Shown piece after piece: positions 41,948 to 49,859 of a stretch of 64,000 bases of DNA. Source of the stretch: Streptomyces sp. cf386 (lineage in GTDB: Bacteria > Actinomycetota > Actinomycetes > Streptomycetales > Streptomycetaceae); assembly GCF_900103585.1 (NCBI RefSeq), contig NZ_FNHV01000013.1, forward strand, positions 1 through 64,000, in the 5' to 3' direction. A program made the position numbers and the translations under genes. Below the pieces are notes generated by a model that saw nothing but the letters and a program-made list of their open reading frames with translations, was not told where the DNA came from and made no database searches. The first letter of the stretch is position 1. Every line of letters starts with the position of its first letter.

Positions 41948-44710
41948 TCAGGCGGCGTCCACGACCGTGCCCGTCAGCACCGGCGCGCCGGGCAGCGGTT
42001 CGCCGGAGTCGTCGGCCATCTGGAAGCGCACCGACTCGGCCTGCTCGGCCACTCCGTCCTTCAGTGTCGGCACCAACAGCTCCGTGGTCTTTTCCCCCGC
42101 GTCGACGGACGCCCACAGAGAGAGCCCCACCTTGGACAACGGGCGTTCCGGATCGGGGGACTCACCGGAGTTCTCCAGGAGCCAGCGCGGGTCGACGTCC
42201 TTCGTCGACAGCTCCTGACCGTCGGTGACCGGCAGCAGGGCGAACGACCCGCCGATCTCCACGTCGGCCACCGCGGACAGGGACACCCGCCACTTCAGCG
42301 CCTGCCCCTCGGCCACCCGGTCCGCGACCGGGGTCACGGAGATCGAGGGCATCGGGTCGTCGTTCTCCGCGGTCACCCCGCCCCGGTGGGCGCCCACCAC
42401 GGAGGTGCGGACCGCCTTCACGAACACGTCGTGCGCCAGCTCGTAGCCGTAGCGGGTGTTGCCCTCGACCTTCACCGGTACGTCGATGTCGTGCGCACCG
42501 GGCCGGAGCGTCACCAGCCGGTCGGTGACCTTGCCCGTGACCGGGTCGGCGACGAACAGCCGTACCTGCCCGCTGCCCTGCCCCGAGACCCGCACCGGCA
42601 CCCGATAGGTCCGGACGCCCGAGTCCCCTTCCTTGACGGTCAGTCGTCCGATGTCGACCCGGGGCAGCAGGGCCTCCCGCACGACCGGCGTGCCCGGCTG
42701 CCAGGCCCAGGCGTCCATCAGCCAGGCCCGTCCGGACCTCGTGCGCGGCGTCAGCTCCAAGGACTTGATGTGCTTGAGGTCGAGCGCCGCCGCGTCGTCG
42801 GCCCCGAGCGGCACGCGCACCTCACGCGCCCAGTACGAGGATGTCCGGTCCGACCCCGGCAGCCCGTCGACCTTGACCCGGCCGAGGGTCCGGTGCCGTC
42901 CGGCGGTGTCGGTGACGGATACGTCGAGCTGCGTGCCGGTGGTGTTGGGCGGCACGATCACGCGCAGCGCGAGCGCCTTGGCGCCCGCGAGGGACACCGG
43001 ACGCTCGGGTCGGATCCGCGCGGCGGACCCCGCAGCCGACCAGTTCAGCGCGACCGCGCGGCGGCCGGGCTCACGGTCGGTCTCCCACCGCGCGAAGTGC
43101 GGTGAGCCCCCGGCCGTCTCCGACGAGAGGCAGGCCTTGGCCGCGGCGGGATCCACCGCCGAGCACAGCCGGGCACCGCTCACGGTGAGCTTGCCGTCCG
43201 GCAGGAAGCCGGCGCCGCGCTTCGCGCCCACCGCGTGGGTGAGGACGTGCGCGGGACCGGCCGAGGGGGCGCGTCGGCCCGAACCGTCGAGCAGCGGGCG
43301 TACCCGGTCGTCCCCGGCGACGAACAGCCGTGCCGCCGCCGCGATGTAGGTCGCGCCGGCCTTGTGCTGCTGGTCGGCGGTCAGCCGGGTGCGGGTGCCG
43401 GGGGAGCAGACCGGGTCGGGCTGCTCCTCGTCGTGCCAGAAGTCGTCGTCGGCGGGCGCCACGGCCTGCCCCGGCGTCCACTCGCTGTTGAAGTAGTTGT
43501 GGTTGGCGCCCACCATGTACACGGCACTGTGCAGCGCGCTGCCACGGCTCACCCCGCGGGTGCCGTCGACGTACACCTCGCCCTGCAGGTCGGACACATC
43601 GCCGTCACAGCCCGGCAGGATCGTCATCGACGGCACGTCCGGGACCGGGTTCTGGCCGAAGATCGTCGGGCCGATGAGCACGGTGCCGCGAATGCGCCAG
43701 CGCACCTGGCCGTGATAGCCGTCCTGGGCCGCCGGCGGCGGGTAAAGGCTGTCCATCGCGGCCCGGTTGACGCCCTCGCCGCCGCGCGAGTGCCCCACGA
43801 GCAGCACTCGGGACAGATCGGCCCTGGGCGTCTTGCGTACGGCCGCGGGTGCTGTGGTCGGGTGGGCGGACCAGTCGGCCCAGCGGGCGAGATGCTGCCG
43901 TACGAGCGAGGAGCGGGCCTGCGCGCCGCCGTCCTCGGCCTGCCAGTCCTGGCCGTTGATGCCGTTGGCGGAGATCGATACGGTCACGTAGCCCTGGGAG
44001 GCGAGGAGGCGCTGGTCGCGCAGATATCCCCGGTGGCTCGGCACCGGCTTGGAGCCGGCGGCGCAGGGCCAGTCGCCGGTGATGTCGCCCTGCGGTGTGT
44101 AGCAGGTGAAGTGGCGTCCGTGCAGGAACAGCGCGAGCGGACGGCGGCCGTCCGCGTTCTTCGGCGCCACGACCACGGCCCGCATCTCGACCGGCTCGGC
44201 GAATCCCGGCAGCCGTACCGGGGCGAGGTCGTACTCGCCCGTGACGGTCCGGTAGGCGCCCGGCTTGCCGGGATCGACCTGGTTCGCCGGCAGCTGCTTC
44301 GGGACGGTCACCGCCGAGCGTGCGCCGGAGGTGGTGTCGGGTGCGTCCAACCGGCGTCCGGCGGCGCGTACTTCAAGGTCCCGCACGGAGTCCAGGCGGA
44401 CCCCGTCGAGGCCGAGCCGGAACGTGCGCCCGTCCTTCCCGGGGGCGGGACGGCCGAGCAGTCGGTCGCCGGCGTAGAACTCGACCCGGGCGTCCCCCAT
44501 GGGTACGCGTTCGTCGGACCGCCACACCAGCTTCCGCGCGGTGCCCTCGCCGGTGATGCTCCAGTCGGCCGGCAAGCCGTCACCGTCGTCCGCCGAGTGC
44601 GCAGGCGGCCGTACGGCGGACGCCGGTTGAGCCTGAGCCCACCCTGGCGACGCCCCCACCACCGCGAGTAACGCCACCGCAGTGACCCCTATTCGCCGGG
44701 CACGGATCAC
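41948..44710 (-). CDS. Large secreted alpha/beta-hydrolase with Calx-beta-like C-terminus
   Basis: A 920-residue exported protein. The signal peptide (RIGVTAVALLAVVGA, cleavage near QAQPA) precedes an alpha/beta-hydrolase whose nucleophile elbow is LLVGHSRGGEGVN (about residue 310) and whose oxyanion segment is FLHGRHFTCY. Cysteines elsewhere suggest disulfides. Residues about 700-920 hold two Calx-beta-like domains (RLTVKEGDSGVRTYRVPVRV and ISVTPVADRVAEGQALKW). The hydrolase part resembles chlorophyllase/cutinase-like families. The substrate is unknown. GTG at 44710 with GGAGGGG upstream is the chosen start. Confidence 0.78.
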   Translation of the reverse strand: MIRARRIGVTAVALLAVVGASPGWAQAQPASAVRPPAHSADDGDGLPADWSITGEGTARKLVWRSDERVPMGDARVEFYAGDRLLGRPAPGKDGRTFRLGLDGVRLDSVRDLEVRAAGRRLDAPDTTSGARSAVTVPKQLPANQVDPGKPGAYRTVTGEYDLAPVRLPGFAEPVEMRAVVVAPKNADGRRPLALFLHGRHFTCYTPQGDITGDWPCAAGSKPVPSHRGYLRDQRLLASQGYVTVSISANGINGQDWQAEDGGAQARSSLVRQHLARWADWSAHPTTAPAAVRKTPRADLSRVLLVGHSRGGEGVNRAAMDSLYPPPAAQDGYHGQVRWRIRGTVLIGPTIFGQNPVPDVPSMTILPGCDGDVSDLQGEVYVDGTRGVSRGSALHSAVYMVGANHNYFNSEWTPGQAVAPADDDFWHDEEQPDPVCSPGTRTRLTADQQHKAGATYIAAAARLFVAGDDRVRPLLDGSGRRAPSAGPAHVLTHAVGAKRGAGFLPDGKLTVSGARLCSAVDPAAAKACLSSETAGGSPHFARWETDREPGRRAVALNWSAAGSAARIRPERPVSLAGAKALALRVIVPPNTTGTQLDVSVTDTAGRHRTLGRVKVDGLPGSDRTSSYWAREVRVPLGADDAAALDLKHIKSLELTPRTRSGRAWLMDAWAWQPGTPVVREALLPRVDIGRLTVKEGDSGVRTYRVPVRVSGQGSGQVRLFVADPVTGKVTDRLVTLRPGAHDIDVPVKVEGNTRYGYELAHDVFVKAVRTSVVGAHRGGVTAENDDPMPSISVTPVADRVAEGQALKWRVSLSAVADVEIGGSFALLPVTDGQELSTKDVDPRWLLENSGESPDPERPLSKVGLSLWASVDAGEKTTELLVPTLKDGVAEQAESVRFQMADDSGEPLPGAPVLTGTVVDAA

Positions 44711-44874
44711 GTGCCCCTCCTTCCGCTCGCCCCGGGACTGCCCCGGTGCCCTCACTCGGAGAGGACGGCGGAAGGTGCTTGTGCGTTGCCTGTGAAGGGA
44801 GTTGGCGGAGTGGGGAGTTGGCTCCAGGAGGTCGGCCGGCGGCCGGGGACCTCAGGCGGTCCGGAACGGGCGGC

Positions 44875-45288
44875 TCAGGTCCAGGCCCGGTACGGCTCGT
44901 CGACCAACTGGAACACCGGCTCGCCCCGGACCGGGTCCTTCGCCGTGGACAGCCGGACGCGGTCCCCGCTGTGGATGCCGATGGGCGGGCCCATGACCCG
45001 GCCGCGTACGACGAACCCCTCGGCCATCTCGACGAGCGACACATTGCGCGCGGCGGGGGTGTTGCGGTGCACCACGGTGGAGTGGCGGACCGTCCCCACC
45101 CCCTCGCTGCGCTCCGTACGCAGGTCACTGCCCTGACAGACCGGGCACAGCAGCCGGTGGTACATGGCGGTGCCGCACCAGGTGCAGCGCTGGAAGAGCA
45201 CGGCCTCCGTGTCCGGGGCCGCGGGTTCGAGGAGGCCGGCTCCGAAGCCGACGGTCTGACGAGCAACGCTGCCTGAGTGGTGGTACAC
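44875..45288 (-). CDS. Zn-ribbon/OB-fold (DUF35-type) acyl-CoA-associated protein
   Basis: A 137-residue protein with a zinc ribbon (CTWCG then CPVCQG, spacing C-x2-C and C-x2-C) followed by an OB-fold (RHSTVVHRNTPAARNVSLVE and GIHSGDRVRL). This is the DUF35/ChsH2-like layout of proteins that partner thiolases or acyl-CoA hydratases. No partner gene lies beside it. GTG at 45288 follows AGGGAG. A palindromic TetR-type operator is found 100 bases upstream. Confidence 0.8.
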   Translation of the reverse strand: MYHHSGSVARQTVGFGAGLLEPAAPDTEAVLFQRCTWCGTAMYHRLLCPVCQGSDLRTERSEGVGTVRHSTVVHRNTPAARNVSLVEMAEGFVVRGRVMGPPIGIHSGDRVRLSTAKDPVRGEPVFQLVDEPYRAWT

Positions 45289-45388
45289 GCTGGTCAACTC
45301 CCTGCGCTCGGCCGGAATCCCACGTGCGCGGGTCATCCGTGCACGCACGTGCCCGGCTCACCGTGCCACCGTGCACAGCCGCAGCGTA

Positions 45389-45403
45389 TGGCACTGAGTG
45401 CCA
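45389..45403. promoter_or_regulatory. TetR-type operator upstream of Zn-ribbon gene
   Basis: TGGCACT-G-AGTGCCA is a perfect 15-base palindrome between the Zn-ribbon gene and the TetR gene. Near copies occur on the other side of the TetR gene, so the TetR protein probably controls both. Confidence 0.78.
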
Positions 45404-45447
45404 GACGTAAAGGCACTGCGTACCCTGAATCTGGGCCGGGACCTGGA

Positions 45448-46188
45448 TCAGTCGCGTCCGAGCGTGGTCTCGATCTCCTGCACGACCCGCCACAGGGGGG
45501 CGCCGCGCCGGGACACCACGACCACCACGTCGTCGGGCTGCTCGTCGACGGCGGGGCCCGGGGCGGGGGTGACGCCGAACGCGGACTGCACATAACCCAG
45601 CGCGTGGTCCACTGCGGCGCTAGAGTCGCCCTGCCCGTCCGACCGCAGCCACGAGCGCAGCGCGTTGTTGTGTGCCGCGACGACGGCGGCGGCGATCACG
45701 TCGGCCTGCAGGGTCCCGTCGCGCCGGACGGCGAAGCGCTCGCGCAGATACTGGGCCAGAGCGCGCTCGTAGCGCCACACCACGGACAGCTCGTACGCGC
45801 GCAGCCCCGGCACCTTCTTGGTCAGCCGGTAGCGCTGCACCGAGAAGGCCGGGTTCTCCGCGTACATGCGCAGTACCAGCCGGGCCGCGTCGCACACCCG
45901 CCGCACCGGCTCGTGCTCCTCGCCGCTGGTGGCGAGGAAGGCGGTCATGTCGGCCAGGCACCGCTCGTGGTCGGGGAAGACCACGTCCTCCTTGGACGGG
46001 AAGTACCGGAAGAACGAGCGCCGCCCGACGCCGGCCAGCGCCACGATGTCGTCGACCGTCGTCTGCTCGTAGCCCCGCTCCGTGAACAGCTGGAACGCCG
46101 CCGCGACCAGGGCCTCCCGCATCGGGGGCTTCGTTGCCGCGGCCTCCGCCTTCTCGCCGCGGCCGGGCGCCGCGCTGCTGGAGCTCAT
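45448..46188 (-). CDS. TetR-family transcriptional regulator
   Basis: A 246-residue regulator. The DNA-binding domain lies at about residues 22-70 (ALVAAAFQLFTERGYEQTTV, then LAGVGRRSFFRYFPSKEDVV). The ligand domain contains the family pattern VQRYRLTKKVPGL. Identical half-sites flank the gene (45389-45403 and 46220-46259), which suggests that it represses itself, the Zn-ribbon gene and the divergent ATP-grasp gene. An acyl-CoA or similar metabolite is a possible ligand, given the Zn-ribbon partner. Confidence 0.9.
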   Translation of the reverse strand: MSSSSAAPGRGEKAEAAATKPPMREALVAAAFQLFTERGYEQTTVDDIVALAGVGRRSFFRYFPSKEDVVFPDHERCLADMTAFLATSGEEHEPVRRVCDAARLVLRMYAENPAFSVQRYRLTKKVPGLRAYELSVVWRYERALAQYLRERFAVRRDGTLQADVIAAAVVAAHNNALRSWLRSDGQGDSSAAVDHALGYVQSAFGVTPAPGPAVDEQPDDVVVVVSRRGAPLWRVVQEIETTLGRD

Positions 46189-46219
46189 GGACGGGAACGT
46201 AGCACCCGAGCAGCGCCGA

Positions 46220-46259
46220 TGGCACTCAGTGCTGTGCAGGCAGGGAACTGAGTGCTCCC
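46220..46259. promoter_or_regulatory. Tandem TetR-type operators between divergent genes
   Basis: TGGCACTCAGTGCTG (46220-46234) and GGGAACTGAGTGCTCCC (46243-46259) are imperfect versions of the palindrome found at 45389-45403, spaced about two helical turns centre to centre. They lie 32 bases from the TetR start and about 93 bases from the ATP-grasp start. Confidence 0.72.
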
Positions 46260-46351
46260 GCATGGCGGGCGCGGTCCGGAATCTTCCGACGTTTGTTCGG
46301 CGAGCGGCGGTCTGCCTACGATCGCCTGCCGCCGTCGCCGAGGAGTCCCGC

Positions 46352-47194
46352 ATGCCGTCCGCCCGACCCCGTCTCCTGTACGTCACCGACCTGGCCTACC
46401 AGGCACGCGGGCGCCGCTACTGCGACGAGGACATCTTCCTCACCTCGCGTCTGCGGGAGGACTTCGACCTCGCCCTCTGCCACCCCCGGGACGCGCTCTC
46501 GCTCATGGATGCCTTCGACGGGGTCGTCGTCCGCAACAGTGGTCCGGTGCTGAGCTACCAGGACGCCTACGACGAGTTCCGCCGACGCGCGGTCGCCGAC
46601 GGGACGCGGGTGTACAACCCGCTCTCCGGGCTTGCGGACATGGCGGGCAAGCAGTACCTGCTCGACCTGACCACCGCGGGATACCCGGTCATCCCCACCG
46701 TGGACCGCGCCGAGGACCTGCGCTCGCTGCCCGAGGCCGATCGGTACGTCGTCAAGCCCAAACTCGGCGCCGACTCCATAGGGTTGCGGATCGTGCCCGC
46801 CGAGGGGCTGCGCGATCTGCTCGCCGGCGACGTACGGGACGTCCTGGTCCAGCCGTGCGTCGACTTCGCCTACGAGGTCTCCTTCTACTTCGTCGACCAC
46901 GACTTCCAGTACGCCCTGTACGCGCCGCACGCCGACCGGCGCTGGCAGCTGGAGCGCTACGAACCCACCGACGCGGACCTGGAGTTCGCCCGGCGCTTCA
47001 TCGAGTGGAACGTCATCGACCACGGCATTCAGCGAGTCGACGCCTGTCGTGCGCCGGGCGGCGAGCTCCTGCTGGTCGAACTGGAGGACCTCAACCCCTA
47101 TCTGTCCCTGGACGCCTTGGACGACAGGGGGCGGGACGCCTTCGTCGCCGCGGTGAAGGCCTCCCTGGACCGTTTCCTCGCCGCGCCCGCCTGA
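46352..47194 (+). CDS. ATP-grasp superfamily protein
   Basis: A 280-residue protein like glutathione synthetase-type ATP-grasp enzymes. ATP-binding lysine and loop are in YVVKPKLGADSIGLR, a second block is VLVQPCVDFAYEVSFYFVDH, and the metal site is in LLLVELEDLNPYLSLDAL. The N-terminal domain starts RLLYVTDLAYQARGRRY. It probably joins a carboxylate and an amine. The substrates are unknown and no biosynthetic partner lies beside it. It is divergent from TetR with shared operators. Confidence 0.82.
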   Translation: MPSARPRLLYVTDLAYQARGRRYCDEDIFLTSRLREDFDLALCHPRDALSLMDAFDGVVVRNSGPVLSYQDAYDEFRRRAVADGTRVYNPLSGLADMAGKQYLLDLTTAGYPVIPTVDRAEDLRSLPEADRYVVKPKLGADSIGLRIVPAEGLRDLLAGDVRDVLVQPCVDFAYEVSFYFVDHDFQYALYAPHADRRWQLERYEPTDADLEFARRFIEWNVIDHGIQRVDACRAPGGELLLVELEDLNPYLSLDALDDRGRDAFVAAVKASLDRFLAAPA

Positions 47195-47233
47195 CCGGGC
47201 CAGGGTGCTCACCGAGCGCGCTGAACCGGCGGG

Positions 47234-47286
47234 ACGCCAACCCCGTATCACTCCCCGGGGATTGGCGTAGCCCCGTGCTGACGGGG
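47234..47286 (+). terminator. Terminator hairpin plus second small hairpin
   Basis: ACGCCAACCCCG (47234-47245) pairs with 47256-47268, one T bulged, and probably ends the ATP-grasp transcript. A second perfect stem, CCCCGT-GCTG-ACGGGG (47271-47286), lies just before the ribosome site GGAAGGAG of the next gene and could dampen its translation. Confidence 0.6.
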
Positions 47287-47302
47287 ACGGAAGGAGAGCG
47301 GC

Positions 47303-48094
47303 GTGCCCACACGGCCCGACCCCGAGGAGCCGGACGACGGTCCGGCCCTGGAACCGATCCACGTCCTGCGCCCACGCCGCACCGACGCCCTCGCGGAGTT
47401 GTTCAGGGAGTGGGAGGAGGACAACAGGCGCTACGAGTCCGTGGCCGTGCCCGGCTCCCTGCCCGGTACCGAGGACGCGACACAGGAGCTGCCGGCCGTC
47501 GCCGAGGACACGCGCATCGCACCGCGCGGTGGCGCCCACCCCGGCAATGCCTCCGGCCCCGGGTTTCGCCGCACCGCCGTCGCGGTCGCCGTCACCGCTG
47601 CCGCGGTCATCGGATTCGGCGGTGCTCTCCTGCTTCCCGGCGATGGTGACGGCGACGGCGACGACACGGCGGCCCGGAATCCGGCTCCGTCCGCGACAGC
47701 CTCCGCCTCCGCCTCCGCCGAGCCCACTGCGCCCGCGCTGGGCGGTCCCGGCGCGGGCGAGGCCGGTGACCCCGACTGCACCGCGTCCTTCCGGACCGTC
47801 AACAGCTGGCAGGGCGGCTTCCAGGGCGAGGTGACGGTGACCAACGCGCCCGCCTCCTCGGCCTCCGGCTGGACCGCGACGCTCGTACCGCCCGACGGCA
47901 CCCGTCTGACCCAGGTCTGGGACGGCACGCTCGCCACGACCCAGGACGGCAGGGTGACGGTCACCAACGCGTCCTGGAACGGCGCCCTGGCGCCCGGCGC
48001 GAGCGTCACCTTCGGCTTCGTCGCCGCCGCCTCGGACACCACCGGCCAGCCGTCGGCGACGGTCACCTGCGCGGCGACGGCCGACGGCTCCTGA
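47303..48094 (+). CDS. Membrane-anchored CBM2 (cellulose/chitin-binding) protein
   Basis: A 263-residue protein. About 85 cytoplasmic residues (LRPRRTDALAELFREWEEDN) are followed by one membrane helix (AVAVAVTAAAVIGFGGALLL), a Ser/Ala/Pro linker and a C-terminal family 2 carbohydrate-binding module (about 160-260). The module has NSWQGGFQGEVTVTN and SWNGALAPGASVTFGFVA, with two cysteines near its ends (DCTASF and VTCAA). No catalytic domain is present. It would display a polysaccharide-binding module on the cell surface, perhaps for attachment. The start is GTG at 47303 with GGAAGGAG upstream. Confidence 0.82.
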   Translation: MPTRPDPEEPDDGPALEPIHVLRPRRTDALAELFREWEEDNRRYESVAVPGSLPGTEDATQELPAVAEDTRIAPRGGAHPGNASGPGFRRTAVAVAVTAAAVIGFGGALLLPGDGDGDGDDTAARNPAPSATASASASAEPTAPALGGPGAGEAGDPDCTASFRTVNSWQGGFQGEVTVTNAPASSASGWTATLVPPDGTRLTQVWDGTLATTQDGRVTVTNASWNGALAPGASVTFGFVAAASDTTGQPSATVTCAATADGS

Positions 48095-48119
48095 CGCGGT
48101 GTCGGGTGTGCACGACGGC

Positions 48120-48488
48120 TCAGCGCCCGTGGTCGATCAGGGCCTGGGACACCGCGCGCACACTGCGGGCGATGTGCTGCAGCTGCATGACCTCCGCCGC
48201 GTACATCTTGATGGTGTGCTCGATGACCGACTCGGGCATGCCGAGCGCGGGGAGGTCGGCCCGTGCGGTCTGCAGGGCGGTGCGCGCGACCCGGATCTCG
48301 TTCTGGACCTGGATCTGCGCATGCCGGGCGAGCAGCACGGGATGGCGGATCAGCGCCGGATAGCTGGCGTAGCGGGCCGGCACCAGCTCGCGCAGCCACT
48401 TGGCCGCGGAGCGCTCCCAGTCGTAGGAACCGGGGGTCTTGACCTGGCACGGCCAGTCAGAGCTGATGCGCGTGGTCGTCAGGGGCAT
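48120..48488 (-). CDS. Hypothetical protein, mostly helical
   Basis: A 122-residue soluble protein with no membrane segment. WPCQVKTPGSYDWERSAAKW near the start and RHPVLLARHAQIQVQNEIRV in the middle suggest a conserved family, but I do not recognise it. The C-terminal half looks like a coiled or helical hairpin. ATG at 48488 is chosen for GGAAG 10 bases upstream. ATG at 48494 is equally possible. It is convergent with the CBM2 gene. Confidence 0.6.
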   Translation of the reverse strand: MPLTTTRISSDWPCQVKTPGSYDWERSAAKWLRELVPARYASYPALIRHPVLLARHAQIQVQNEIRVARTALQTARADLPALGMPESVIEHTIKMYAAEVMQLQHIARSVRAVSQALIDHGR

Positions 48489-48853
48489 GGTCATCGCTTC
48501 CGGGTGTGCGGGCGTCGTATGGGGTGTCACCGACGGGGTCGGGGCGGCCCCGGCCTAGGGGATGACCGGGGCCGCCGCCACGGGCGCTCGCGCAGGCGAT
48601 GCCCGACCGAACAGCCCGGGCGCCGACGCGGGTAGGAGACGGCGGCTTCGGCTGTTCGTGGAGGAGCCCGGAAGGCAGCCGGCATGCGCACGACGGATGG
48701 GGTGACGTGCGCATGAGCGGACCGGCTGCTTTCGGCGGGCGGATGGTGCGTGTGAAGTATTTATATATGCCGTCTGCTTTGCAAGGAGTATGAAAACATT
48801 CATGCGTGATTTGAAATGGATGAGCCCACTGTGTTCCGGTTTGCCCGGGGGGA
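48489..48853. other. 365-base intergenic region with AT-rich patch
   Basis: No supported gene was found. Bases about 48748-48832 are strikingly AT-rich for this chromosome (TATTTATATATG near 48759). They include AAGGAGT followed by ATGAAAACATTCATG, which opens a short frame running into the antisense of the RpiR gene. The patch could be a promoter region, a remnant of foreign DNA or a nucleoid-protein site. The rest is ordinary GC-rich spacer. Confidence 0.5.
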
Positions 48854-49801
48854 TCAGTCCCGCAGGAAGAACTGGTGCTCGTCCGAGATGTGCTCGTACT
48901 CCTCCAGCCGTGCCTGCGTCCGCTCCGGGTCGGCGTCGGTCATGGCCTGCAGCAGCGCGGCGGCCATCACGCCGGGCGCGGCGTAGGAGTCGAAGACCAG
49001 GCGGGAGCCGGTGCCGGTGGCGAAGACGATGTCGGCCGTGTCGGCCACCGGCCCGAGCGCCAGGTCGGTGACCAGGGCGACCTTGAGCCCGGCGCTGCGC
49101 GCGACCCGGACGGCGGTGAGCGTCTCCTGGGCGTGCCGCGGCATGGAGAACGCCAGCACCCAGGTGCCGCCGGCCTCGCGCGACTGGAGCAGCGCGTCGT
49201 AGGCGACGCTGCCGCCCCGCGTCACCAGTCGCACATCCGGGTGGATACGGCGCGCGGCGTAGGCGAAGTACTCGGCGAGAGACGCCGAGATGCGCAGCCC
49301 GAGGATGGTCAGCGGGGTCGACCGCGACAGCTTGCGGCCGATGTCGATCACCTCGTCGGGGTCGGCGAAGTCGCGCCGCAGGTTCTCCAGGTTCTCGATC
49401 TCGGCGTCCACCGCGGCCTGCAGTTCGTTGGCGCCGTTCTCCTCGGCCGCCGCCGGGCCCCCGGCGAGAGTGCCCAGCGCGATCGACTGGAGCTTCTCCC
49501 GTAGCGCGGGGTAACCGCTGAAGCCGACCGCCGCGGCGAACCGCGTCACCGAGGGCTGGCTCACGCCGACCCGCTCCGCCAGATCGGTGATCGAAAGGAA
49601 CGCCGCCTCGGTGATGTGCTCGATCAGATACTGGGCGATGCGCCGCTGCCCGGGCGACAGCCTCGGCTGGTCGAAAAGCGTCCTGAGCTGGGAAGTCGGG
49701 GATGCCTCGACCTCCGGAGCCGTCCTTCCCGAGGTGATCGCGGATGCCTGCGCGCGTGCCTGCTGGGACGATGGCACCGGTGCGTGTCCTTTGTCTCCCA
49801 C
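48854..49801 (-). CDS. RpiR/MurR-family transcriptional regulator
   Basis: A 315-residue regulator. An N-terminal HTH_6 domain (about 38-110: LSPGQRRIAQYLIEH, SITDLAERVGVSQPSVTRFA, GFSGYPALREKLQ) is joined to a C-terminal SIS sugar-phosphate domain (about 150-290: LTILGLRISASLAEYFAYAA, VLAFSMPRHAQETL). It should sense a sugar phosphate and control sugar-acid or amino-sugar genes. The target is not evident. The nearby kinase and transport genes at 53698-59583 are candidates. Confidence 0.9.
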   Translation of the reverse strand: MGDKGHAPVPSSQQARAQASAITSGRTAPEVEASPTSQLRTLFDQPRLSPGQRRIAQYLIEHITEAAFLSITDLAERVGVSQPSVTRFAAAVGFSGYPALREKLQSIALGTLAGGPAAAEENGANELQAAVDAEIENLENLRRDFADPDEVIDIGRKLSRSTPLTILGLRISASLAEYFAYAARRIHPDVRLVTRGGSVAYDALLQSREAGGTWVLAFSMPRHAQETLTAVRVARSAGLKVALVTDLALGPVADTADIVFATGTGSRLVFDSYAAPGVMAAALLQAMTDADPERTQARLEEYEHISDEHQFFLRD

Positions 49802-49859
49802 AGTGCCTCAACATAGCTCACACAATGTGGCGACCCTGGGCGCTGGAGAGGCGCGACGC

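Noticed and set aside
48790..49071. 93-codon plus-strand frame in the AT-rich patch
   Set aside because: AAGGAG is only 2-3 bases from the ATG, and after the patch the frame runs antisense through the RpiR gene.
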